43,564 bases of DNA from Clostridiales bacterium. Its GTDB lineage: Bacteria; Bacillota; Clostridia; TANB77; CAG-508. A program made the translations under genes and the position numbers. Shown here piece by piece: positions 18,643 through 28,368 of this stretch (the first letter of the stretch is position 1; the number at the start of each line of letters is the position of its first letter). The DNA lies in the NCBI GenBank assembly GCA_019417465.1, contig DXVF01000014.1:1-43564 (forward strand), in the 5' to 3' direction. The notes below the pieces were generated by a model. That model ran no database searches, was not told where the DNA came from, and saw only the letters and a list, made by a program, of their open reading frames with translations.

Positions 18643-18722
18643 TACTTCGAGTGTATTTGTATACATAATATTGATTGCTATTTTAAAGTAAATTAACTGC
18701 ATATTTATTGAAGTAGAAATTA

Positions 18723-19514
18723 TTATTTTAGTAAATCATAGAAGGTTTTAAATTCATATCCTTCGGATTTTAGAAAATTAATAGATTCTTCTAAAACATC
18801 ATATGTTTTATTAACATCACCAGTATCATGCATTAAAATTACTAAAGTACCTTTGTTTTTACAGCTATCTTTCAAATTATATAATAGTTCAGAATTTGAA
18901 TATTTTTTCATAGAATCATTATTTAGGGCATTCCAATCTATATATGTATAATCAATTTCTTCTAGGTATTTTATAGCTTTTTGCTTATCAGAATAATGTA
19001 TTTTACTCATAGAGCCATTTGGAAATCTAAAAATGTGGGAACAATAAGTCTCTTTACCAATAGCTTTAGCAATCAGCTTATCTGTTTCTAATATTTCATT
19101 TATAAAATATTGTTTACTCTTATAAAGTTTTGAATTATTATGAGAATAACCATGATTCGCAATAAAATGTCCATCTTCATATGCCTGTCTTACTAATTCT
19201 GGATATTCTTCTACATGTTTTCCAACAACAAAAAAGTTTGCTTTTACATTATTTTCTTTTAATATGTCTAGTACTTTTGAAGTTACAACTTTACTTGGAC
19301 CATCATCAAAAGTTAAATAGGCTATTTTTTCGTTATTCTCATATATGTTTTTTATTTTATCTATTTTTTCATCAGATAAATACTTTTCAGATGAGCTTGC
19401 ATTACTACTATTGTTATTTAAATATATAAACGAAATTGTAGAGAATAATAGAATAATTGAAATCATATATAAAAAATTTTTTATAGTTTTTTTATTTATT
19501 ATTAAAAGCTTCAT
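18723..19514 (-). CDS. Polysaccharide deacetylase (NodB family)
   Basis: 263 residues with an N-terminal membrane anchor or signal (about residues 12-32), then a NodB carbohydrate esterase 4 domain. Motif 1 TFDDGPSK holds the catalytic/metal Asp pair, motif 2 NHGYSHNN the metal His residues, motif 3 FRFPNGS, and the C-terminal ILMHD. It probably removes acetyl groups from peptidoglycan or another surface glycan outside the membrane. PdaA-like enzymes do this in the spore cortex, but the exact substrate is not shown. Monocistronic with a terminator at 18594-18642. Confidence 0.85.
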   Translation of the reverse strand: MKLLIINKKTIKNFLYMISIILLFSTISFIYLNNNSSNASSSEKYLSDEKIDKIKNIYENNEKIAYLTFDDGPSKVVTSKVLDILKENNVKANFFVVGKHVEEYPELVRQAYEDGHFIANHGYSHNNSKLYKSKQYFINEILETDKLIAKAIGKETYCSHIFRFPNGSMSKIHYSDKQKAIKYLEEIDYTYIDWNALNNDSMKKYSNSELLYNLKDSCKNKGTLVILMHDTGDVNKTYDVLEESINFLKSEGYEFKTFYDLLK

Positions 19515-19816
19515 AAAGTAATTAAATTCCTTTCTTAAGCAAAAGTAAAATGAATATATAGATTTTGCACATTTTTATTTTAAAATTAATATCTTTTATA
19601 ATATATAGAGTAAAAATATAAAAAATTACTAAAAATTGAATTATGTAATAAAAAGATTAAAAATATATATTAACTATTAGTAGGCGGTAACATTACCACA
19701 AAACAATTTAAAAATTATAACCAATACACTAAATAATTAATAAACAACTTGAAAAATTTATACTTGTATGATATAAAAAAATAGAATAAATATCAAAAAA
19801 GAAAGAATAGAGAAAA
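19515..19816 (+). other. Intergenic region with a solo arm of hairpin element C
   Basis: Divergent upstream region for the deacetylase and rlmN. At about 19661-19690 the sequence ATTAACTATTAGTAGGCGG closely matches the outer arm of the element at 23675-23836 (ATTAACCATTAGTAGGCGG on its complement). No matching second arm or core is present. Otherwise AT-rich and without a gene. Confidence 0.45.
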
Positions 19817-20839
19817 ATGAAAAACATAAAAGATTATAATTTGGAAGATTTAAAAATAGAGATAACAAATATTGGAGAAAAATCATACAGAGCAGAGCAA
19901 ATCTTTAAATGGTTATATGTAGATAAAGTAACAAGCTTTGACCAAATGACCAATCTTTCTTTAGAATTAAGAGAAAAATTAAAGACGAATTTTTCAATTT
20001 GTAATTTCAATATATTAAAAAAACAAGAATCATCAGATGGAACAAAAAAATATTTATTTGATGTTTTAGATGGAAATGCAATAGAAACTGTCTTAATGGA
20101 ATATCATCATGGAAAAACGGTTTGTGTATCATCACAAATTGGATGTAAAATGGGATGTAAGTTTTGTGCATCAACAGGAATTAAATTTGTTAGGAATTTA
20201 ACTAGCGGAGAAATAGTAGAACAAATTTTAGCAGTAGAACAAGATGAAAAATGCAATATTTCAAATGTGGTTTTTATGGGAATAGGAGAACCTTTAGACA
20301 ATTACGATAATGTAATAAATGCTATTCGAATTATGAATAATCCTAAAGGACTGAACATAGGGGCAAGACATATTAGTGTATCTACTAGTGGATTAGTACC
20401 AAGAATTTATGATTTAGCAAATGAAAATATACAGTGTACTTTATCTATATCATTACATGCAACTAATAACGAAAAAAGAAGTGAAATGATGCCAGTTAAT
20501 TTAAAATATAATATAGAAGAATTAATGAAAGCTTGCAAGGATTATATAAAAATAACTAATAAAAGAATTTCTTTTGAATATGCATTAGCGAAGAATAATA
20601 ATGATAATTTAGATGATGCAAAAGAATTAGTTAATTTATTAAAAGGTATGATTTGTCATGTTAATTTAATACCAATTAATAAAATAGAAAACGGTAAGTT
20701 TACCAAAAGCACAAATGAAAACATAATAAAATTTAGAGATTATTTAAATTCAAAAGGAATTGTAGCAACAATACGAAGAGAATTAGGTTCAGATATAGAT
20801 GCAGCATGTGGACAACTAAGAAGAAAGAACCTAAAATAG
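19817..20839 (+). CDS. rlmN: 23S rRNA/tRNA adenine C2-methyltransferase RlmN
   Basis: A 340-residue radical SAM enzyme that methylates A2503 of 23S rRNA (and A37 of some tRNAs). The CxxxCxxC cluster motif is in GCKMGCKFCAS (about residue 112-122). GEPLDNYDNV and the C-terminal CGQLRRKN, with the second catalytic Cys, are also present. The length is normal. It opens the usual rlmN-PP2C-prkC-rsgA-rpe cluster, with the phosphatase gene starting 9 bases after its stop. Confidence 0.95.
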   Translation: MKNIKDYNLEDLKIEITNIGEKSYRAEQIFKWLYVDKVTSFDQMTNLSLELREKLKTNFSICNFNILKKQESSDGTKKYLFDVLDGNAIETVLMEYHHGKTVCVSSQIGCKMGCKFCASTGIKFVRNLTSGEIVEQILAVEQDEKCNISNVVFMGIGEPLDNYDNVINAIRIMNNPKGLNIGARHISVSTSGLVPRIYDLANENIQCTLSISLHATNNEKRSEMMPVNLKYNIEELMKACKDYIKITNKRISFEYALAKNNNDNLDDAKELVNLLKGMICHVNLIPINKIENGKFTKSTNENIIKFRDYLNSKGIVATIRRELGSDIDAACGQLRRKNLK

Positions 20840-20848
20840 GAGGAGTAT

Positions 20849-21574
20849 ATGAAAGTTTTTGCTAAATCAGATGTAGGAAAAGCAAGAGACATGAATCAAG
20901 ATCATTATTATGTGGCAAGTCCAGAAGACCAAGTAAAGTTATTTATTTTAGCTGATGGTATGGGAGGATATAATGGTGGAGAAATTGCAAGTAAACTTGC
21001 AACAGCTTCTGTAAAAAGTTATATTTCTAACAATTTTTACAAAATAGAACATAATAGAGAAAATATATTGAATCTAATAAAAAATGCCGTAGAATATGCT
21101 AATATGATTGTATACGAAAAATCAAAAGAGAATAAAGAATTAGAGGGAATGGGTACTACTTTAGATGTATGTTTAATATATAATAATAGAGTATATATTG
21201 GACATGTGGGAGATAGCAGAGTATATAGAATAAGAAAAGAATTTATTAGAAAGTTAACAGTTGACCATAGTTATGTAGAACAACTAGTAAAAGATGGAAC
21301 TATAACAAAAGAGGAAGCATACAATCATCCAAAGAAAAATATGCTTATGAAAGCATTGGGATGCACAGCATATGTTGAGCCAGATGTTATGGTAAAAGGT
21401 TTTATAAAAGATGATATTTTATTAATGTCATCAGATGGATTAACAAATATGCTGAAGGATGAAGAGATATATAATATTATAAAAGATAATCCAGAATTAG
21501 CATCAGAAAGATTAGTTCAAAGAGCAAATGAACTTGGAGGATATGACAATATTACAGTTGTAATAATATTATAA
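20849..21574 (+). CDS. prpC: PP2C-type Ser/Thr protein phosphatase
   Basis: 241 residues with the PP2C/Stp motifs: D-x-G-x-x-R-x-x-N-type start (SDVGKARDMNQD), ADGMGGYNGGE metal-binding loop, GHVGDSRVYR, and DGLTNML with final GGYDNITVV. It dephosphorylates targets of the adjacent PASTA kinase in the cytoplasm. The gene starts 9 bases after rlmN with AGGAGG overlapping the gap, and prkC follows 13 bases later, so the three are one transcript. Confidence 0.93.
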   Translation: MKVFAKSDVGKARDMNQDHYYVASPEDQVKLFILADGMGGYNGGEIASKLATASVKSYISNNFYKIEHNRENILNLIKNAVEYANMIVYEKSKENKELEGMGTTLDVCLIYNNRVYIGHVGDSRVYRIRKEFIRKLTVDHSYVEQLVKDGTITKEEAYNHPKKNMLMKALGCTAYVEPDVMVKGFIKDDILLMSSDGLTNMLKDEEIYNIIKDNPELASERLVQRANELGGYDNITVVIIL

Positions 21575-21587
21575 GGGAGAGTTTTAT

Positions 21588-23569
21588 ATGATTTTAGAAG
21601 GTAAAATAATAGGTAATCGATATGAAATAATAGAGAAAATAGGAAATGGACGGTATGGCTACAGTTTATAAAGCAAAATGTCATGTACTTAATAGATATG
21701 TAGCTATAAAAGTATTAAGAGATGAATTTACAACAGATGAGGAATTTATTAAAAGATTTAATACAGAAGCTCAATCAGCTGCGAGCTTAACACATCCTAA
21801 TATTGTATCTATTTATGATGTAGGAAATGAAGGAAACTTGTATTATATAGTAATGGAATTAATTCAAGGAAAAACATTAAAACAAATTATTTCAGAAGAT
21901 GGGGCACTTCCTTGGAAATGGTCTGTTAATATAGCAATACAAATAGCCTCAGCTCTAGAAGTTGCACATAAGAACAATATTGTACATAGAGATATAAAAC
22001 CTCATAATATTATTATAACAGAAGATGGAATTGCAAAGGTTACAGATTTTGGAATTGCAAAAGCTGTTTCGAATTCTACAATTACAGCATTTGGAACAAC
22101 TATTGGTTCTGTACATTATTTTTCACCAGAACACGCAAGAGGAGGATTTACAGATGCTAAATCTGACCTTTATTCCTTAGGTGTTGTTATGTATGAAATG
22201 CTAACTGGAAGAGTACCTTTTGATGCAGATACACCAGTATCTATTGCTTTAAAACATATGCAAGAAAAACCTGTTGAGCCAATAAAATTAAATCCTGCAA
22301 TACCATTTGCAGTAAATCAAATAATAATTAAAGCAATGCAAAAAGAACTAAATTTAAGATATCAATCTGCAACCGAAATGTTAAGAGATTTAAGTTTAGC
22401 ATTAAAGAATCCAGATGGAAGTTTTGTAGTAGAGCATGATTTTGATGCTACACTTACTCAAAGAATACCAACAATTAATAGTGAAGTGTTGCATAAAGAA
22501 GAAAAAGAAGAAGAGAGTAAAGCAAAAGGAAGGTTAGGAAAATATTTTGAAAAACATCCAAAAGCTAAAATTGTTGTGTATATTTTAATATTTATAATAG
22601 TATGTGCATTGTGTTTTGCTATACCATACTTTCTAATGGTGGGATTAAACAAAGCTCCTGCAAATGTAGATTTACCAGATGTAACAGGATTAACAGTGCA
22701 AGAAGCAGAAAGCAAATTAAAAGAAATTAAAGTTAATTATCAAATATCATCAGAAGAATATGATGCAGAAGTGGAAAAAGGAAAAATAATTTCGCAAGAT
22801 CCACCTGCAGGATATAAAGTTCTAGAAAATAGTACAGTATCAATAATTGTAAGTAAAGGTACAGAACTTGTTAAAGTTCCAAAGCTAGTAGGAACTACAT
22901 TTGAGGAAGCAGAAAGTAGTTTAAATGATGTTAATCTAAATGTAGAAAAGATTGAAGAAACTAGTCAAAAAATACAAGAGGGGATTGTAATAAGACAAGA
23001 TCCAAAAGAAAATACTGAAGTTAAAGCAGGAGATACAGTAAAGGTTTATGTTAGTATAGGAACAGGAATTAAACAGGTAGCAGTTCCATCTGTTGTAGGA
23101 GAAACAGAAGAAAATGCTAAAAAGAGTTTAACTGAAGCACGGATTTGAGGTTACTATTGCATATGAAGAAGATACAAAAAAATCTAATGGAGTTGTATTA
23201 AAACAAAGTTTAGAGGTAGGAAAAACTGTAGATGAAGGAAGTAAAATAGTAATTACAGTAAATAAATTAGCAGAGATAAAAAAAGGAACAGTTAATGTAA
23301 ATGTAAAATCAATTACAAAATATAAACCAGAAGTTGACGAAGACGGAAACGAAATTCCAGCAGAAGATGTAGAAGTTATGGTAAAAGTAACATCTGCAGG
23401 AACAGAAGATACTGTATATAAAAAGAAAATTGGAAAAGATACAGAAAATGTAAATTTAACAGTTGAAGGAGTAGGAACAATTACTGTTAAAGTGTATATT
23501 TCAGGGATTTTAGAGAGACAAACTCAAATGAATTTAAATGATTCAAATACAGTATGGACAGCAGAGTAA
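21588..23569 (+). CDS. prkC: PASTA-domain Ser/Thr protein kinase (two +1 shifts at CGG)
   Basis: Membrane kinase that senses peptidoglycan fragments. The ATG at 21588 follows AAGGGAGAG. At codon 22 CGG (21651) lies inside the glycine-rich ATP loop: dropping its C gives KIGNG-Gly22-MATVYKAK. Then come HRDIKPHN (catalytic loop) and TDFGIAKAV (DFG). A single membrane helix lies around residues 325-348, followed by PASTA repeats (VPDVTGLTVQEAESKL type). A second CGG at 23140 inside a PASTA repeat gives EA-Gly518-FEVTIAYEED. The total is 659 residues, the usual size for PrkC. In-frame reading stops at once at both sites. Confidence 0.93.
21651..21653 (+). other. prkC: In-frame CGG +1 recoding site 1 in prkC
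   Basis: GGA CGG T. The +1 reading restores the second Gly of the kinase P-loop; in-frame reading soon reaches a stop. Confidence 0.9.
23140..23142 (+). other. prkC: In-frame CGG +1 recoding site 2 in prkC
   Basis: GCA CGG A. In-frame reading gives Arg-Ile-stop (TGA at 23146). The +1 reading gives GFEVTIAYEED and the C-terminal PASTA repeat. Confidence 0.9.
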
Positions 23570-23674
23570 ATCAATCTAAAGGATTTGTGCACATAGAAAG
23601 ATATAAACAATGTGCACAATTTTTTTAGATTGTGAATATTATTTGATTTTGTGTATTTTGGAGATAAAGTTTCC

Positions 23675-23836
23675 GCCTACTAATGGTTAATATATTTATA
23701 AATTTGAATCAATCTTGAAGCGTGGCGAGTGAGTGGTAGGAATTTGCTGTATGCCACGCAGTTTTTGAAGAGGAAGGCTTAAATATGTACCATCGCGATT
23801 GGTTCAAATTTATAAATATATTAACCATTAGCAGGC
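23675..23836. repeat. Hairpin element C (40-bp inverted repeats, 82-nt core)
   Basis: Arms 23675-23714 and 23797-23836 are reverse complements with two differences, both allowing G-U pairs in RNA. The core (23715-23796) holds a GCGTGGC/GCCACGC stem (7 bp). It shares the AT-rich long-arm design of elements A and B but has a different core. It fills most of the 332-base gap between prkC and rsgA. Confidence 0.8.
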
Positions 23837-23901
23837 TATTAATTGCTTTTTTTAGTAGATGAGAGATTTTTGATTTTAGTTAGAAAAGGAGTAAATAGGT
23901 A

Positions 23902-24786
23902 GTGATAAAAGGGATAATTGTTAATAATGTTTCTAATATGTATCAAGTAGAGGTTAATAATAAAATAATTAATTGTAATGCAAGGGGGAAATTTAAAAAA
24001 GAAAATATGATCCCTGTTGTAGGAGATATAGTCAAGATAGAAATTATAGATGAGGAAAAGTTATTAGGAGTTATAAATAATATACTAAATCGAAAAAATT
24101 ATATTAAAAGACCCAAAATGGCAAATTTATCACAAATTATTTTTGTTGTTTCTATAAAGATGCCAAAAACAGATTTATTATTATTAGATAAGCAAATTGC
24201 ATATGCAGAATATAAAGGTATAAAACCAATTATTTGTATAAATAAAATAGATTTAGATGAAGTAAAAATTGCAGATAAAATAGAAGATACATACAAAAAT
24301 ATTGGCTATAAAGTTATGAGAACTGTTGCAAATCAGGGGATTGGTGTAAAATCTATAATAGATATTTTAAAAAATAATATAACAGCTTTTTCTGGAAATT
24401 CAGGGGTAGGAAAGTCTAGTCTAATTAATTCTTTGTTTAGTGATAATTTGACACAGGAAGGATTAATTAGTGATAAAAATAAAAGAGGAAAAAATACTAC
24501 TACTTCGGTTAAATTATATAAATTAGACAATGATTCGTATATAGCAGATACACCGGGGTTTTCTAGCTTTGAAATTAATGAGATAGAGAGTAAAGATTTA
24601 TATAAATACTTTATAGATTTGAAAAAGTATGATGGGATGTGCGAATTTGTAGGATGTAGCCATATAAAAGAGAAATCTTGTGGAATAAAACAAGCTTTAG
24701 AAGAAGGAAAAATAGATAAAAATAGATATGAAAGATATTGTAAAATTTATAATGAATTAAAAGATAAGGAGGCACGTAGATGGTAG
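23902..24786 (+). CDS. rsgA: Ribosome small-subunit GTPase RsgA
   Basis: A 294-residue, circularly permuted GTPase that checks late 30S assembly. Order: OB fold, G4 NKID, G1 GNSGVGKSSLIN, G3 DTPGF, then the zinc-binding C-terminal C-x-x-x-x-C-x-H-x-x-x-x-x-C region (CEFVGCSHIKEKSC). The start is GTG at 23902 after AAAGGAG; no better ATG precedes the conserved N-terminus. Its end overlaps rpe by 7 bases, so the two are translationally coupled. Confidence 0.93.
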   Translation: MIKGIIVNNVSNMYQVEVNNKIINCNARGKFKKENMIPVVGDIVKIEIIDEEKLLGVINNILNRKNYIKRPKMANLSQIIFVVSIKMPKTDLLLLDKQIAYAEYKGIKPIICINKIDLDEVKIADKIEDTYKNIGYKVMRTVANQGIGVKSIIDILKNNITAFSGNSGVGKSSLINSLFSDNLTQEGLISDKNKRGKNTTTSVKLYKLDNDSYIADTPGFSSFEINEIESKDLYKYFIDLKKYDGMCEFVGCSHIKEKSCGIKQALEEGKIDKNRYERYCKIYNELKDKEARRW

Positions 24787-25448
24787 AAATTTCAACATCA
24801 TTATTATCCGTAAAAAAAGAAGATATAATAACTACTATATATGATTTAGAGACTGCTCATACAGATTATTTTCATATAGATGTTATGGATGGAAAGTTTG
24901 TAGAAAATAACACAGCAAGTTTAATGTTAGAATATAGTGAATATATAAAACAAATATCTAATATACCATTAGATGTTCATTTGATGGTAGAAGATGTAAA
25001 GTCTTATGTAGCAACTTATTTAGGATCAAATCCAAATATCATTACATTTCATTTAGAAGCATGCAAAGATAAAAATGAAGTAATAGAATTAATAAAATAT
25101 ATAAAAGAGAATAATTGCAGGGTGGGAATTTCTATAAAACCCAATACAAAACTTGAAGAGATATATGAATATTTACCATATATACATACATGTTTAGTAA
25201 TGACTGTAGAGCCAGGAAAAGGTGGACAAAAATTAATTACTTCTACTATAGAAAAAATAAAGAAATTAGATACTTATATAAAAGAAAAAAATTTAGAAGT
25301 AGATATCGAAGCTGATGGTGGAATAAATGTAGATAATATAAAAGATATTCTAGGTGCAGGTATTAACATTGCTGTGGTAGGTAGTGCAATTGTTAATTCA
25401 GATAATTGTAGTGAATATATGAAAAAATTGAAGGAATGTTGTAATTAG
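24780..25448 (+). CDS. rpe: Ribulose-phosphate 3-epimerase
   Basis: A 222-residue TIM-barrel enzyme converting ribulose 5-phosphate to xylulose 5-phosphate in the pentose phosphate pathway. It shows the family motifs HIDVMDGKFVEN, LDVHLMVED, VMTVEPGKGGQK and EADGGINVDNI. The start overlaps the rsgA stop, with GGAGG inside the rsgA coding end. A terminator follows at 25495-25545. Confidence 0.92.
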   Translation: MVEISTSLLSVKKEDIITTIYDLETAHTDYFHIDVMDGKFVENNTASLMLEYSEYIKQISNIPLDVHLMVEDVKSYVATYLGSNPNIITFHLEACKDKNEVIELIKYIKENNCRVGISIKPNTKLEEIYEYLPYIHTCLVMTVEPGKGGQKLITSTIEKIKKLDTYIKEKNLEVDIEADGGINVDNIKDILGAGINIAVVGSAIVNSDNCSEYMKKLKECCN

Positions 25449-25494
25449 AATAGTAAGCCATTGATAAAATATGCTATTAAAAAGATGAGCAAGT

Positions 25495-25545
25495 GAGAAG
25501 ATAGATTATTAAAAAAGGGTGGAATCTACCTTCTCGTTTTTATTT
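25495..25545 (+). terminator. Terminator after rpe
   Basis: GAGAAG-A-TAGATT pairs with AATCTA-C-CTTCTC (25523-25535), followed by GTTTTTATTT. Confidence 0.65.
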
Positions 25546-25547
25546 AT

Positions 25548-26091
25548 TTAATCTTCTTTTTTCTTTTCTATCAATGCTTTTAAAATTTTTGGATAAATAG
25601 ATTCTGCATTAGATTTCCAATTATCAACAATTTCTTTTGCTTGTTCTCTTGAACCAGCAAATGTTTTTACTTCAAAAACAGTTTCACTATTTTCAATTAT
25701 TTTACAAAAAACAATATAATTATTCTCACTACGAGGTGTATATTCAGCTACTACAGAGTATTCTTCTTCAGTACTTTCTAGTTCTTTCTTTAAATTGGTA
25801 TCTGCTTTTAATTTTATAATACCTGGAAGTATATCCATAGTAAGTGAAAGTGTATTTTTTCCACTTTCAGTAATTTCATAAACACTTCCGACTTTCTTTA
25901 TGATAATTTACTACAAACTTAGTTTCTATTAAATCTAAAAGAAATTGTTGAAAATAGAAATAATTCATATCAAGTGCAGATAATACTAATTTGTAAAGAC
26001 TATCATTTGTTATTGGTTTATTTACTTTGTCTAATATATATAAAATTAATACTTTATTTTCAGCTAAAGCTTCGCTATCAGATGTTAACAT
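25548..26091 (-). CDS. DUF4364-like winged-helix protein (one +1 shift at CGG)
   Basis: The N-terminal half (ALAENKVLILYILDK ... NYFYFQQFLLDLIETKFV) matches the DUF4364 family of about 180-residue clostridial proteins, a predicted winged helix. At codon 68 the frame has CGG (25890-25888) and would stop four codons later. Dropping the C gives ES-Gly68-SVYEITESGKNTL and continues to IEKKKED, 180 residues in all, the family length. A site on the - strand shows that the recoding signal follows the gene, not the sequenced strand. The start is ATG 26091 or TTG 26094. Probably a regulator; function unknown. Confidence 0.8.
25888..25890 (-). other. In-frame CGG +1 recoding site in the DUF4364-like gene
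   Basis: AGT CGG A on the - strand. In-frame reading gives RKCL and a stop. The +1 reading gives GSVYEITESGK and the rest of the family domain. Confidence 0.88.
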
Positions 26092-26270
26092 CAATTCTAT
26101 TCACTCCCATTTTCTAAATTGTATAAAATTAATATAAATATAATTTTAAAAAATTATATCATAAAAAAAAATAAAATACTATTGTTTTATGAAGAAAAAT
26201 GTTATACTTTATAAAAAGAAAATGTTCAGATTGAATATCTTTTGTATATCCTAGATAAAGGAGGATGAAC

Positions 26271-27005
26271 ATGAAGGATTTATATAAAACATTGGAAGTT
26301 GATAGAAATGCTTCTATAGATGTAATTGAAAAAGCATATAAAGTTCTTGCAAAAAAATATCATCCTGATTTACAAAGTACACAAGAATCTAAAAAAGTAG
26401 CAGAAGAAAAAATAAAAAAGATAAATGAAGCATATGAAATTCTAAAAGATAATGAAAAAAGGAAAAAATATGATTTAGAATTGGAACAAGAAGAAAAAAG
26501 AAATACAGTAAATAATACAAATCATAATTCAGACTATACAAATACAAACTATAGTAGTTCAGCGGTTAATGGAGCTACTTATAATAATGTTAATTATAAG
26601 CAAAATGTAGGTTATAAAAATAATGCAGAATCCAATAATAAACAAAATTATCGATCAAATTTAGACCAAAATAATGATATAAATAATTCTAATGTTAATA
26701 ATCAAAATTCAGAAGTTGAATTAACAGACAAACAAAGAAAAAAATTAAATAAGAAAATACAAAGAAAAATGAAAGATGAATATTTAAGAGCATATGGAGA
26801 TTATCTAACTAAAAATGGATATAGAGTTAAATTTAGAATTAATTGGAGAAAATTACCATATTTATTAATTTTAATTCTAGTTATTATTGTAATTGGTGCT
26901 TTTTTGTGGTATTTTCCAGTAACTAATAAATATTTGATATCTTTGTATGAAGATAATATAATAATAAAAAAGATAGTAGATATGATAATTAGTTTATTTA
27001 ATTAA
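26271..27005 (+). CDS. Membrane-anchored J-domain protein
   Basis: 244 residues. The N-terminal J domain (KDLYKTLEVDRNAS ... KKYHPDL, with the HPD tripeptide that stimulates DnaK) spans residues 1-70. An Asn-rich low-complexity linker (about 80-150), a basic segment and one C-terminal membrane helix (LPYLLILILVIIVIGAFLWYF without break) follow. It lacks the Gly/Phe and zinc domains of DnaJ, so it is a specialised co-chaperone at the membrane. The start ATG at 26271 follows AAAGGAGGATGAAC; the ATG at 26265 lies inside that site. Confidence 0.8.
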   Translation: MKDLYKTLEVDRNASIDVIEKAYKVLAKKYHPDLQSTQESKKVAEEKIKKINEAYEILKDNEKRKKYDLELEQEEKRNTVNNTNHNSDYTNTNYSSSAVNGATYNNVNYKQNVGYKNNAESNNKQNYRSNLDQNNDINNSNVNNQNSEVELTDKQRKKLNKKIQRKMKDEYLRAYGDYLTKNGYRVKFRINWRKLPYLLILILVIIVIGAFLWYFPVTNKYLISLYEDNIIIKKIVDMIISLFN

Positions 27006-27070
27006 GTTGTATATAAAATTATATTATGGATATAATTTATATAAAATTAAAAAATGAAGGAGAGGTACAA

Positions 27071-28151
27071 ATGATGGAAAGAAAAGTTAAAGTTGTTCAA
27101 TTTGGAACTGGCAAAATGGCTGTTTATACTATGAGGTATGTAGAAGAAAAGGGAGGAGAAGTAGTTGGTGCAATTGATGTAAATCCAAATGTAATAGGAA
27201 AAGACATAGGAGAAATAATGGGCAAAGAAAACAAGAATGTAAAAGTAACAAGTTTAGAAAATGCTGAAGAAATGTTAAAAGAGGTTAAACCAGATATATG
27301 TATTGTTACAACAATGAGTTTATTAAATGATGTACAAGAAGCTCTTATGTTGTGTGCAAAATTAGGAATAAATGCAATTACTACATGTGAAGAAGCATTT
27401 TATCCATGGAACTCTAATCCAAATATTACAAAGAAAATAGATGAACTTGCAAAACAAAATGGATGTACTATAACGGGAAGTGGATATCAAGATATATATT
27501 GGGGTCAGCTAATTAGTTCAATAGCAGGTTCAACACAAAGAATTACTAAAATAAAAGGTAGTTCAAGTTATAATGTAGAAGACTATGGTATAGCATTAGC
27601 TAAGGCTCATGGCGCAGGACTTACTTTAGAAGCTTTTGAAAAAGAAGTTGCATCAGCAGATAATATTGAAGATGAAGAAAGACAAAGGTTAATTGAACAA
27701 GGTGAATTTATGCCATCATATATGTGGAATGTAAATCGGATGGCTTTGTTCAAAATTAGGACTAACACCTATATCTCAAACTCAAAAGTGTGTACCACAA
27801 ACATATAAAGAAGATATATATTCTTCTACATTAGATATGACAGTTAAAGCAGGTGATGCTACAGGAATGAGTGCTGTTGTTACAACAACTACAAAAGAAG
27901 GTATTATAATCGAAAGCGAATGTATAGGAAAAGTTTATTCTAAAGAAGATTTTGATAAAAATGAATGGACTATATATGGCGAGCCAGATACATCTATAGT
28001 TGTTGCAAAGCCTTCTACAGTAGAATTAACTTGTGCAAGTATAGTTAACAGAATTCCTGATGTAATGAATTCTACTCCAGGATATGTTACAACTGAGAAA
28101 TTTGGAGAATTAAATTATAGGGTAAAAGCTTTAAATGAGTATGTAAAATAG
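27071..28151 (+). CDS. 2,4-diaminopentanoate dehydrogenase-like protein (one +1 shift at CGG)
   Basis: An NAD(P)-dependent dehydrogenase of the dihydrodipicolinate-reductase-like fold: N-terminal VVQFGTGKMAVYTMRY dinucleotide loop, CEEAFYPW and SGYQDIYWG. It resembles 2,4-diaminopentanoate dehydrogenase of ornithine fermentation; the rest of that pathway is not in the window. At codon 223 CGG (27737) breaks the frame. The +1 reading gives NVN-Gly223-WLCSKLGLTPISQTQKC and runs to LNEYVK, 359 residues, the family length. Start ATG 27071 or 27074 after AAGGAGAGG. A terminator follows at 28199. Confidence 0.8.
27737..27739 (+). other. In-frame CGG +1 recoding site in the dehydrogenase gene
   Basis: AAT CGG A. 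In-frame reading gives RMALFKIRTN and a stop at 27808. The +1 reading gives GWLCSKLGLTPISQ. Confidence 0.9.
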
Positions 28152-28198
28152 ATATGTTGTATTAATGTCTTAAAAGAAAATAATAATATAAAAAAATA

Positions 28199-28238
28199 AG
28201 AAGGCGACTGCAAAAATAATTGCAGTCGTCTTCTTTTT
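28199..28238 (+). terminator. Terminator after the dehydrogenase gene
   Basis: AGAAGGCGACTGCAA (28199-28213) pairs with TTGCAGTCGTCTTCT (28220-28234), followed by TTTT. Confidence 0.88.
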
Positions 28239-28368
28239 ATAGTAAAATAATAGCAAAAATTAAAAAAATGACCATCTAGTATAGTGACATTTTGCGAAAT
28301 TTGTTATATAAATAATAATAGATTTTTTGTGATACATAAAATTAGATGTAAAAGAAAGGTTTAAATTC

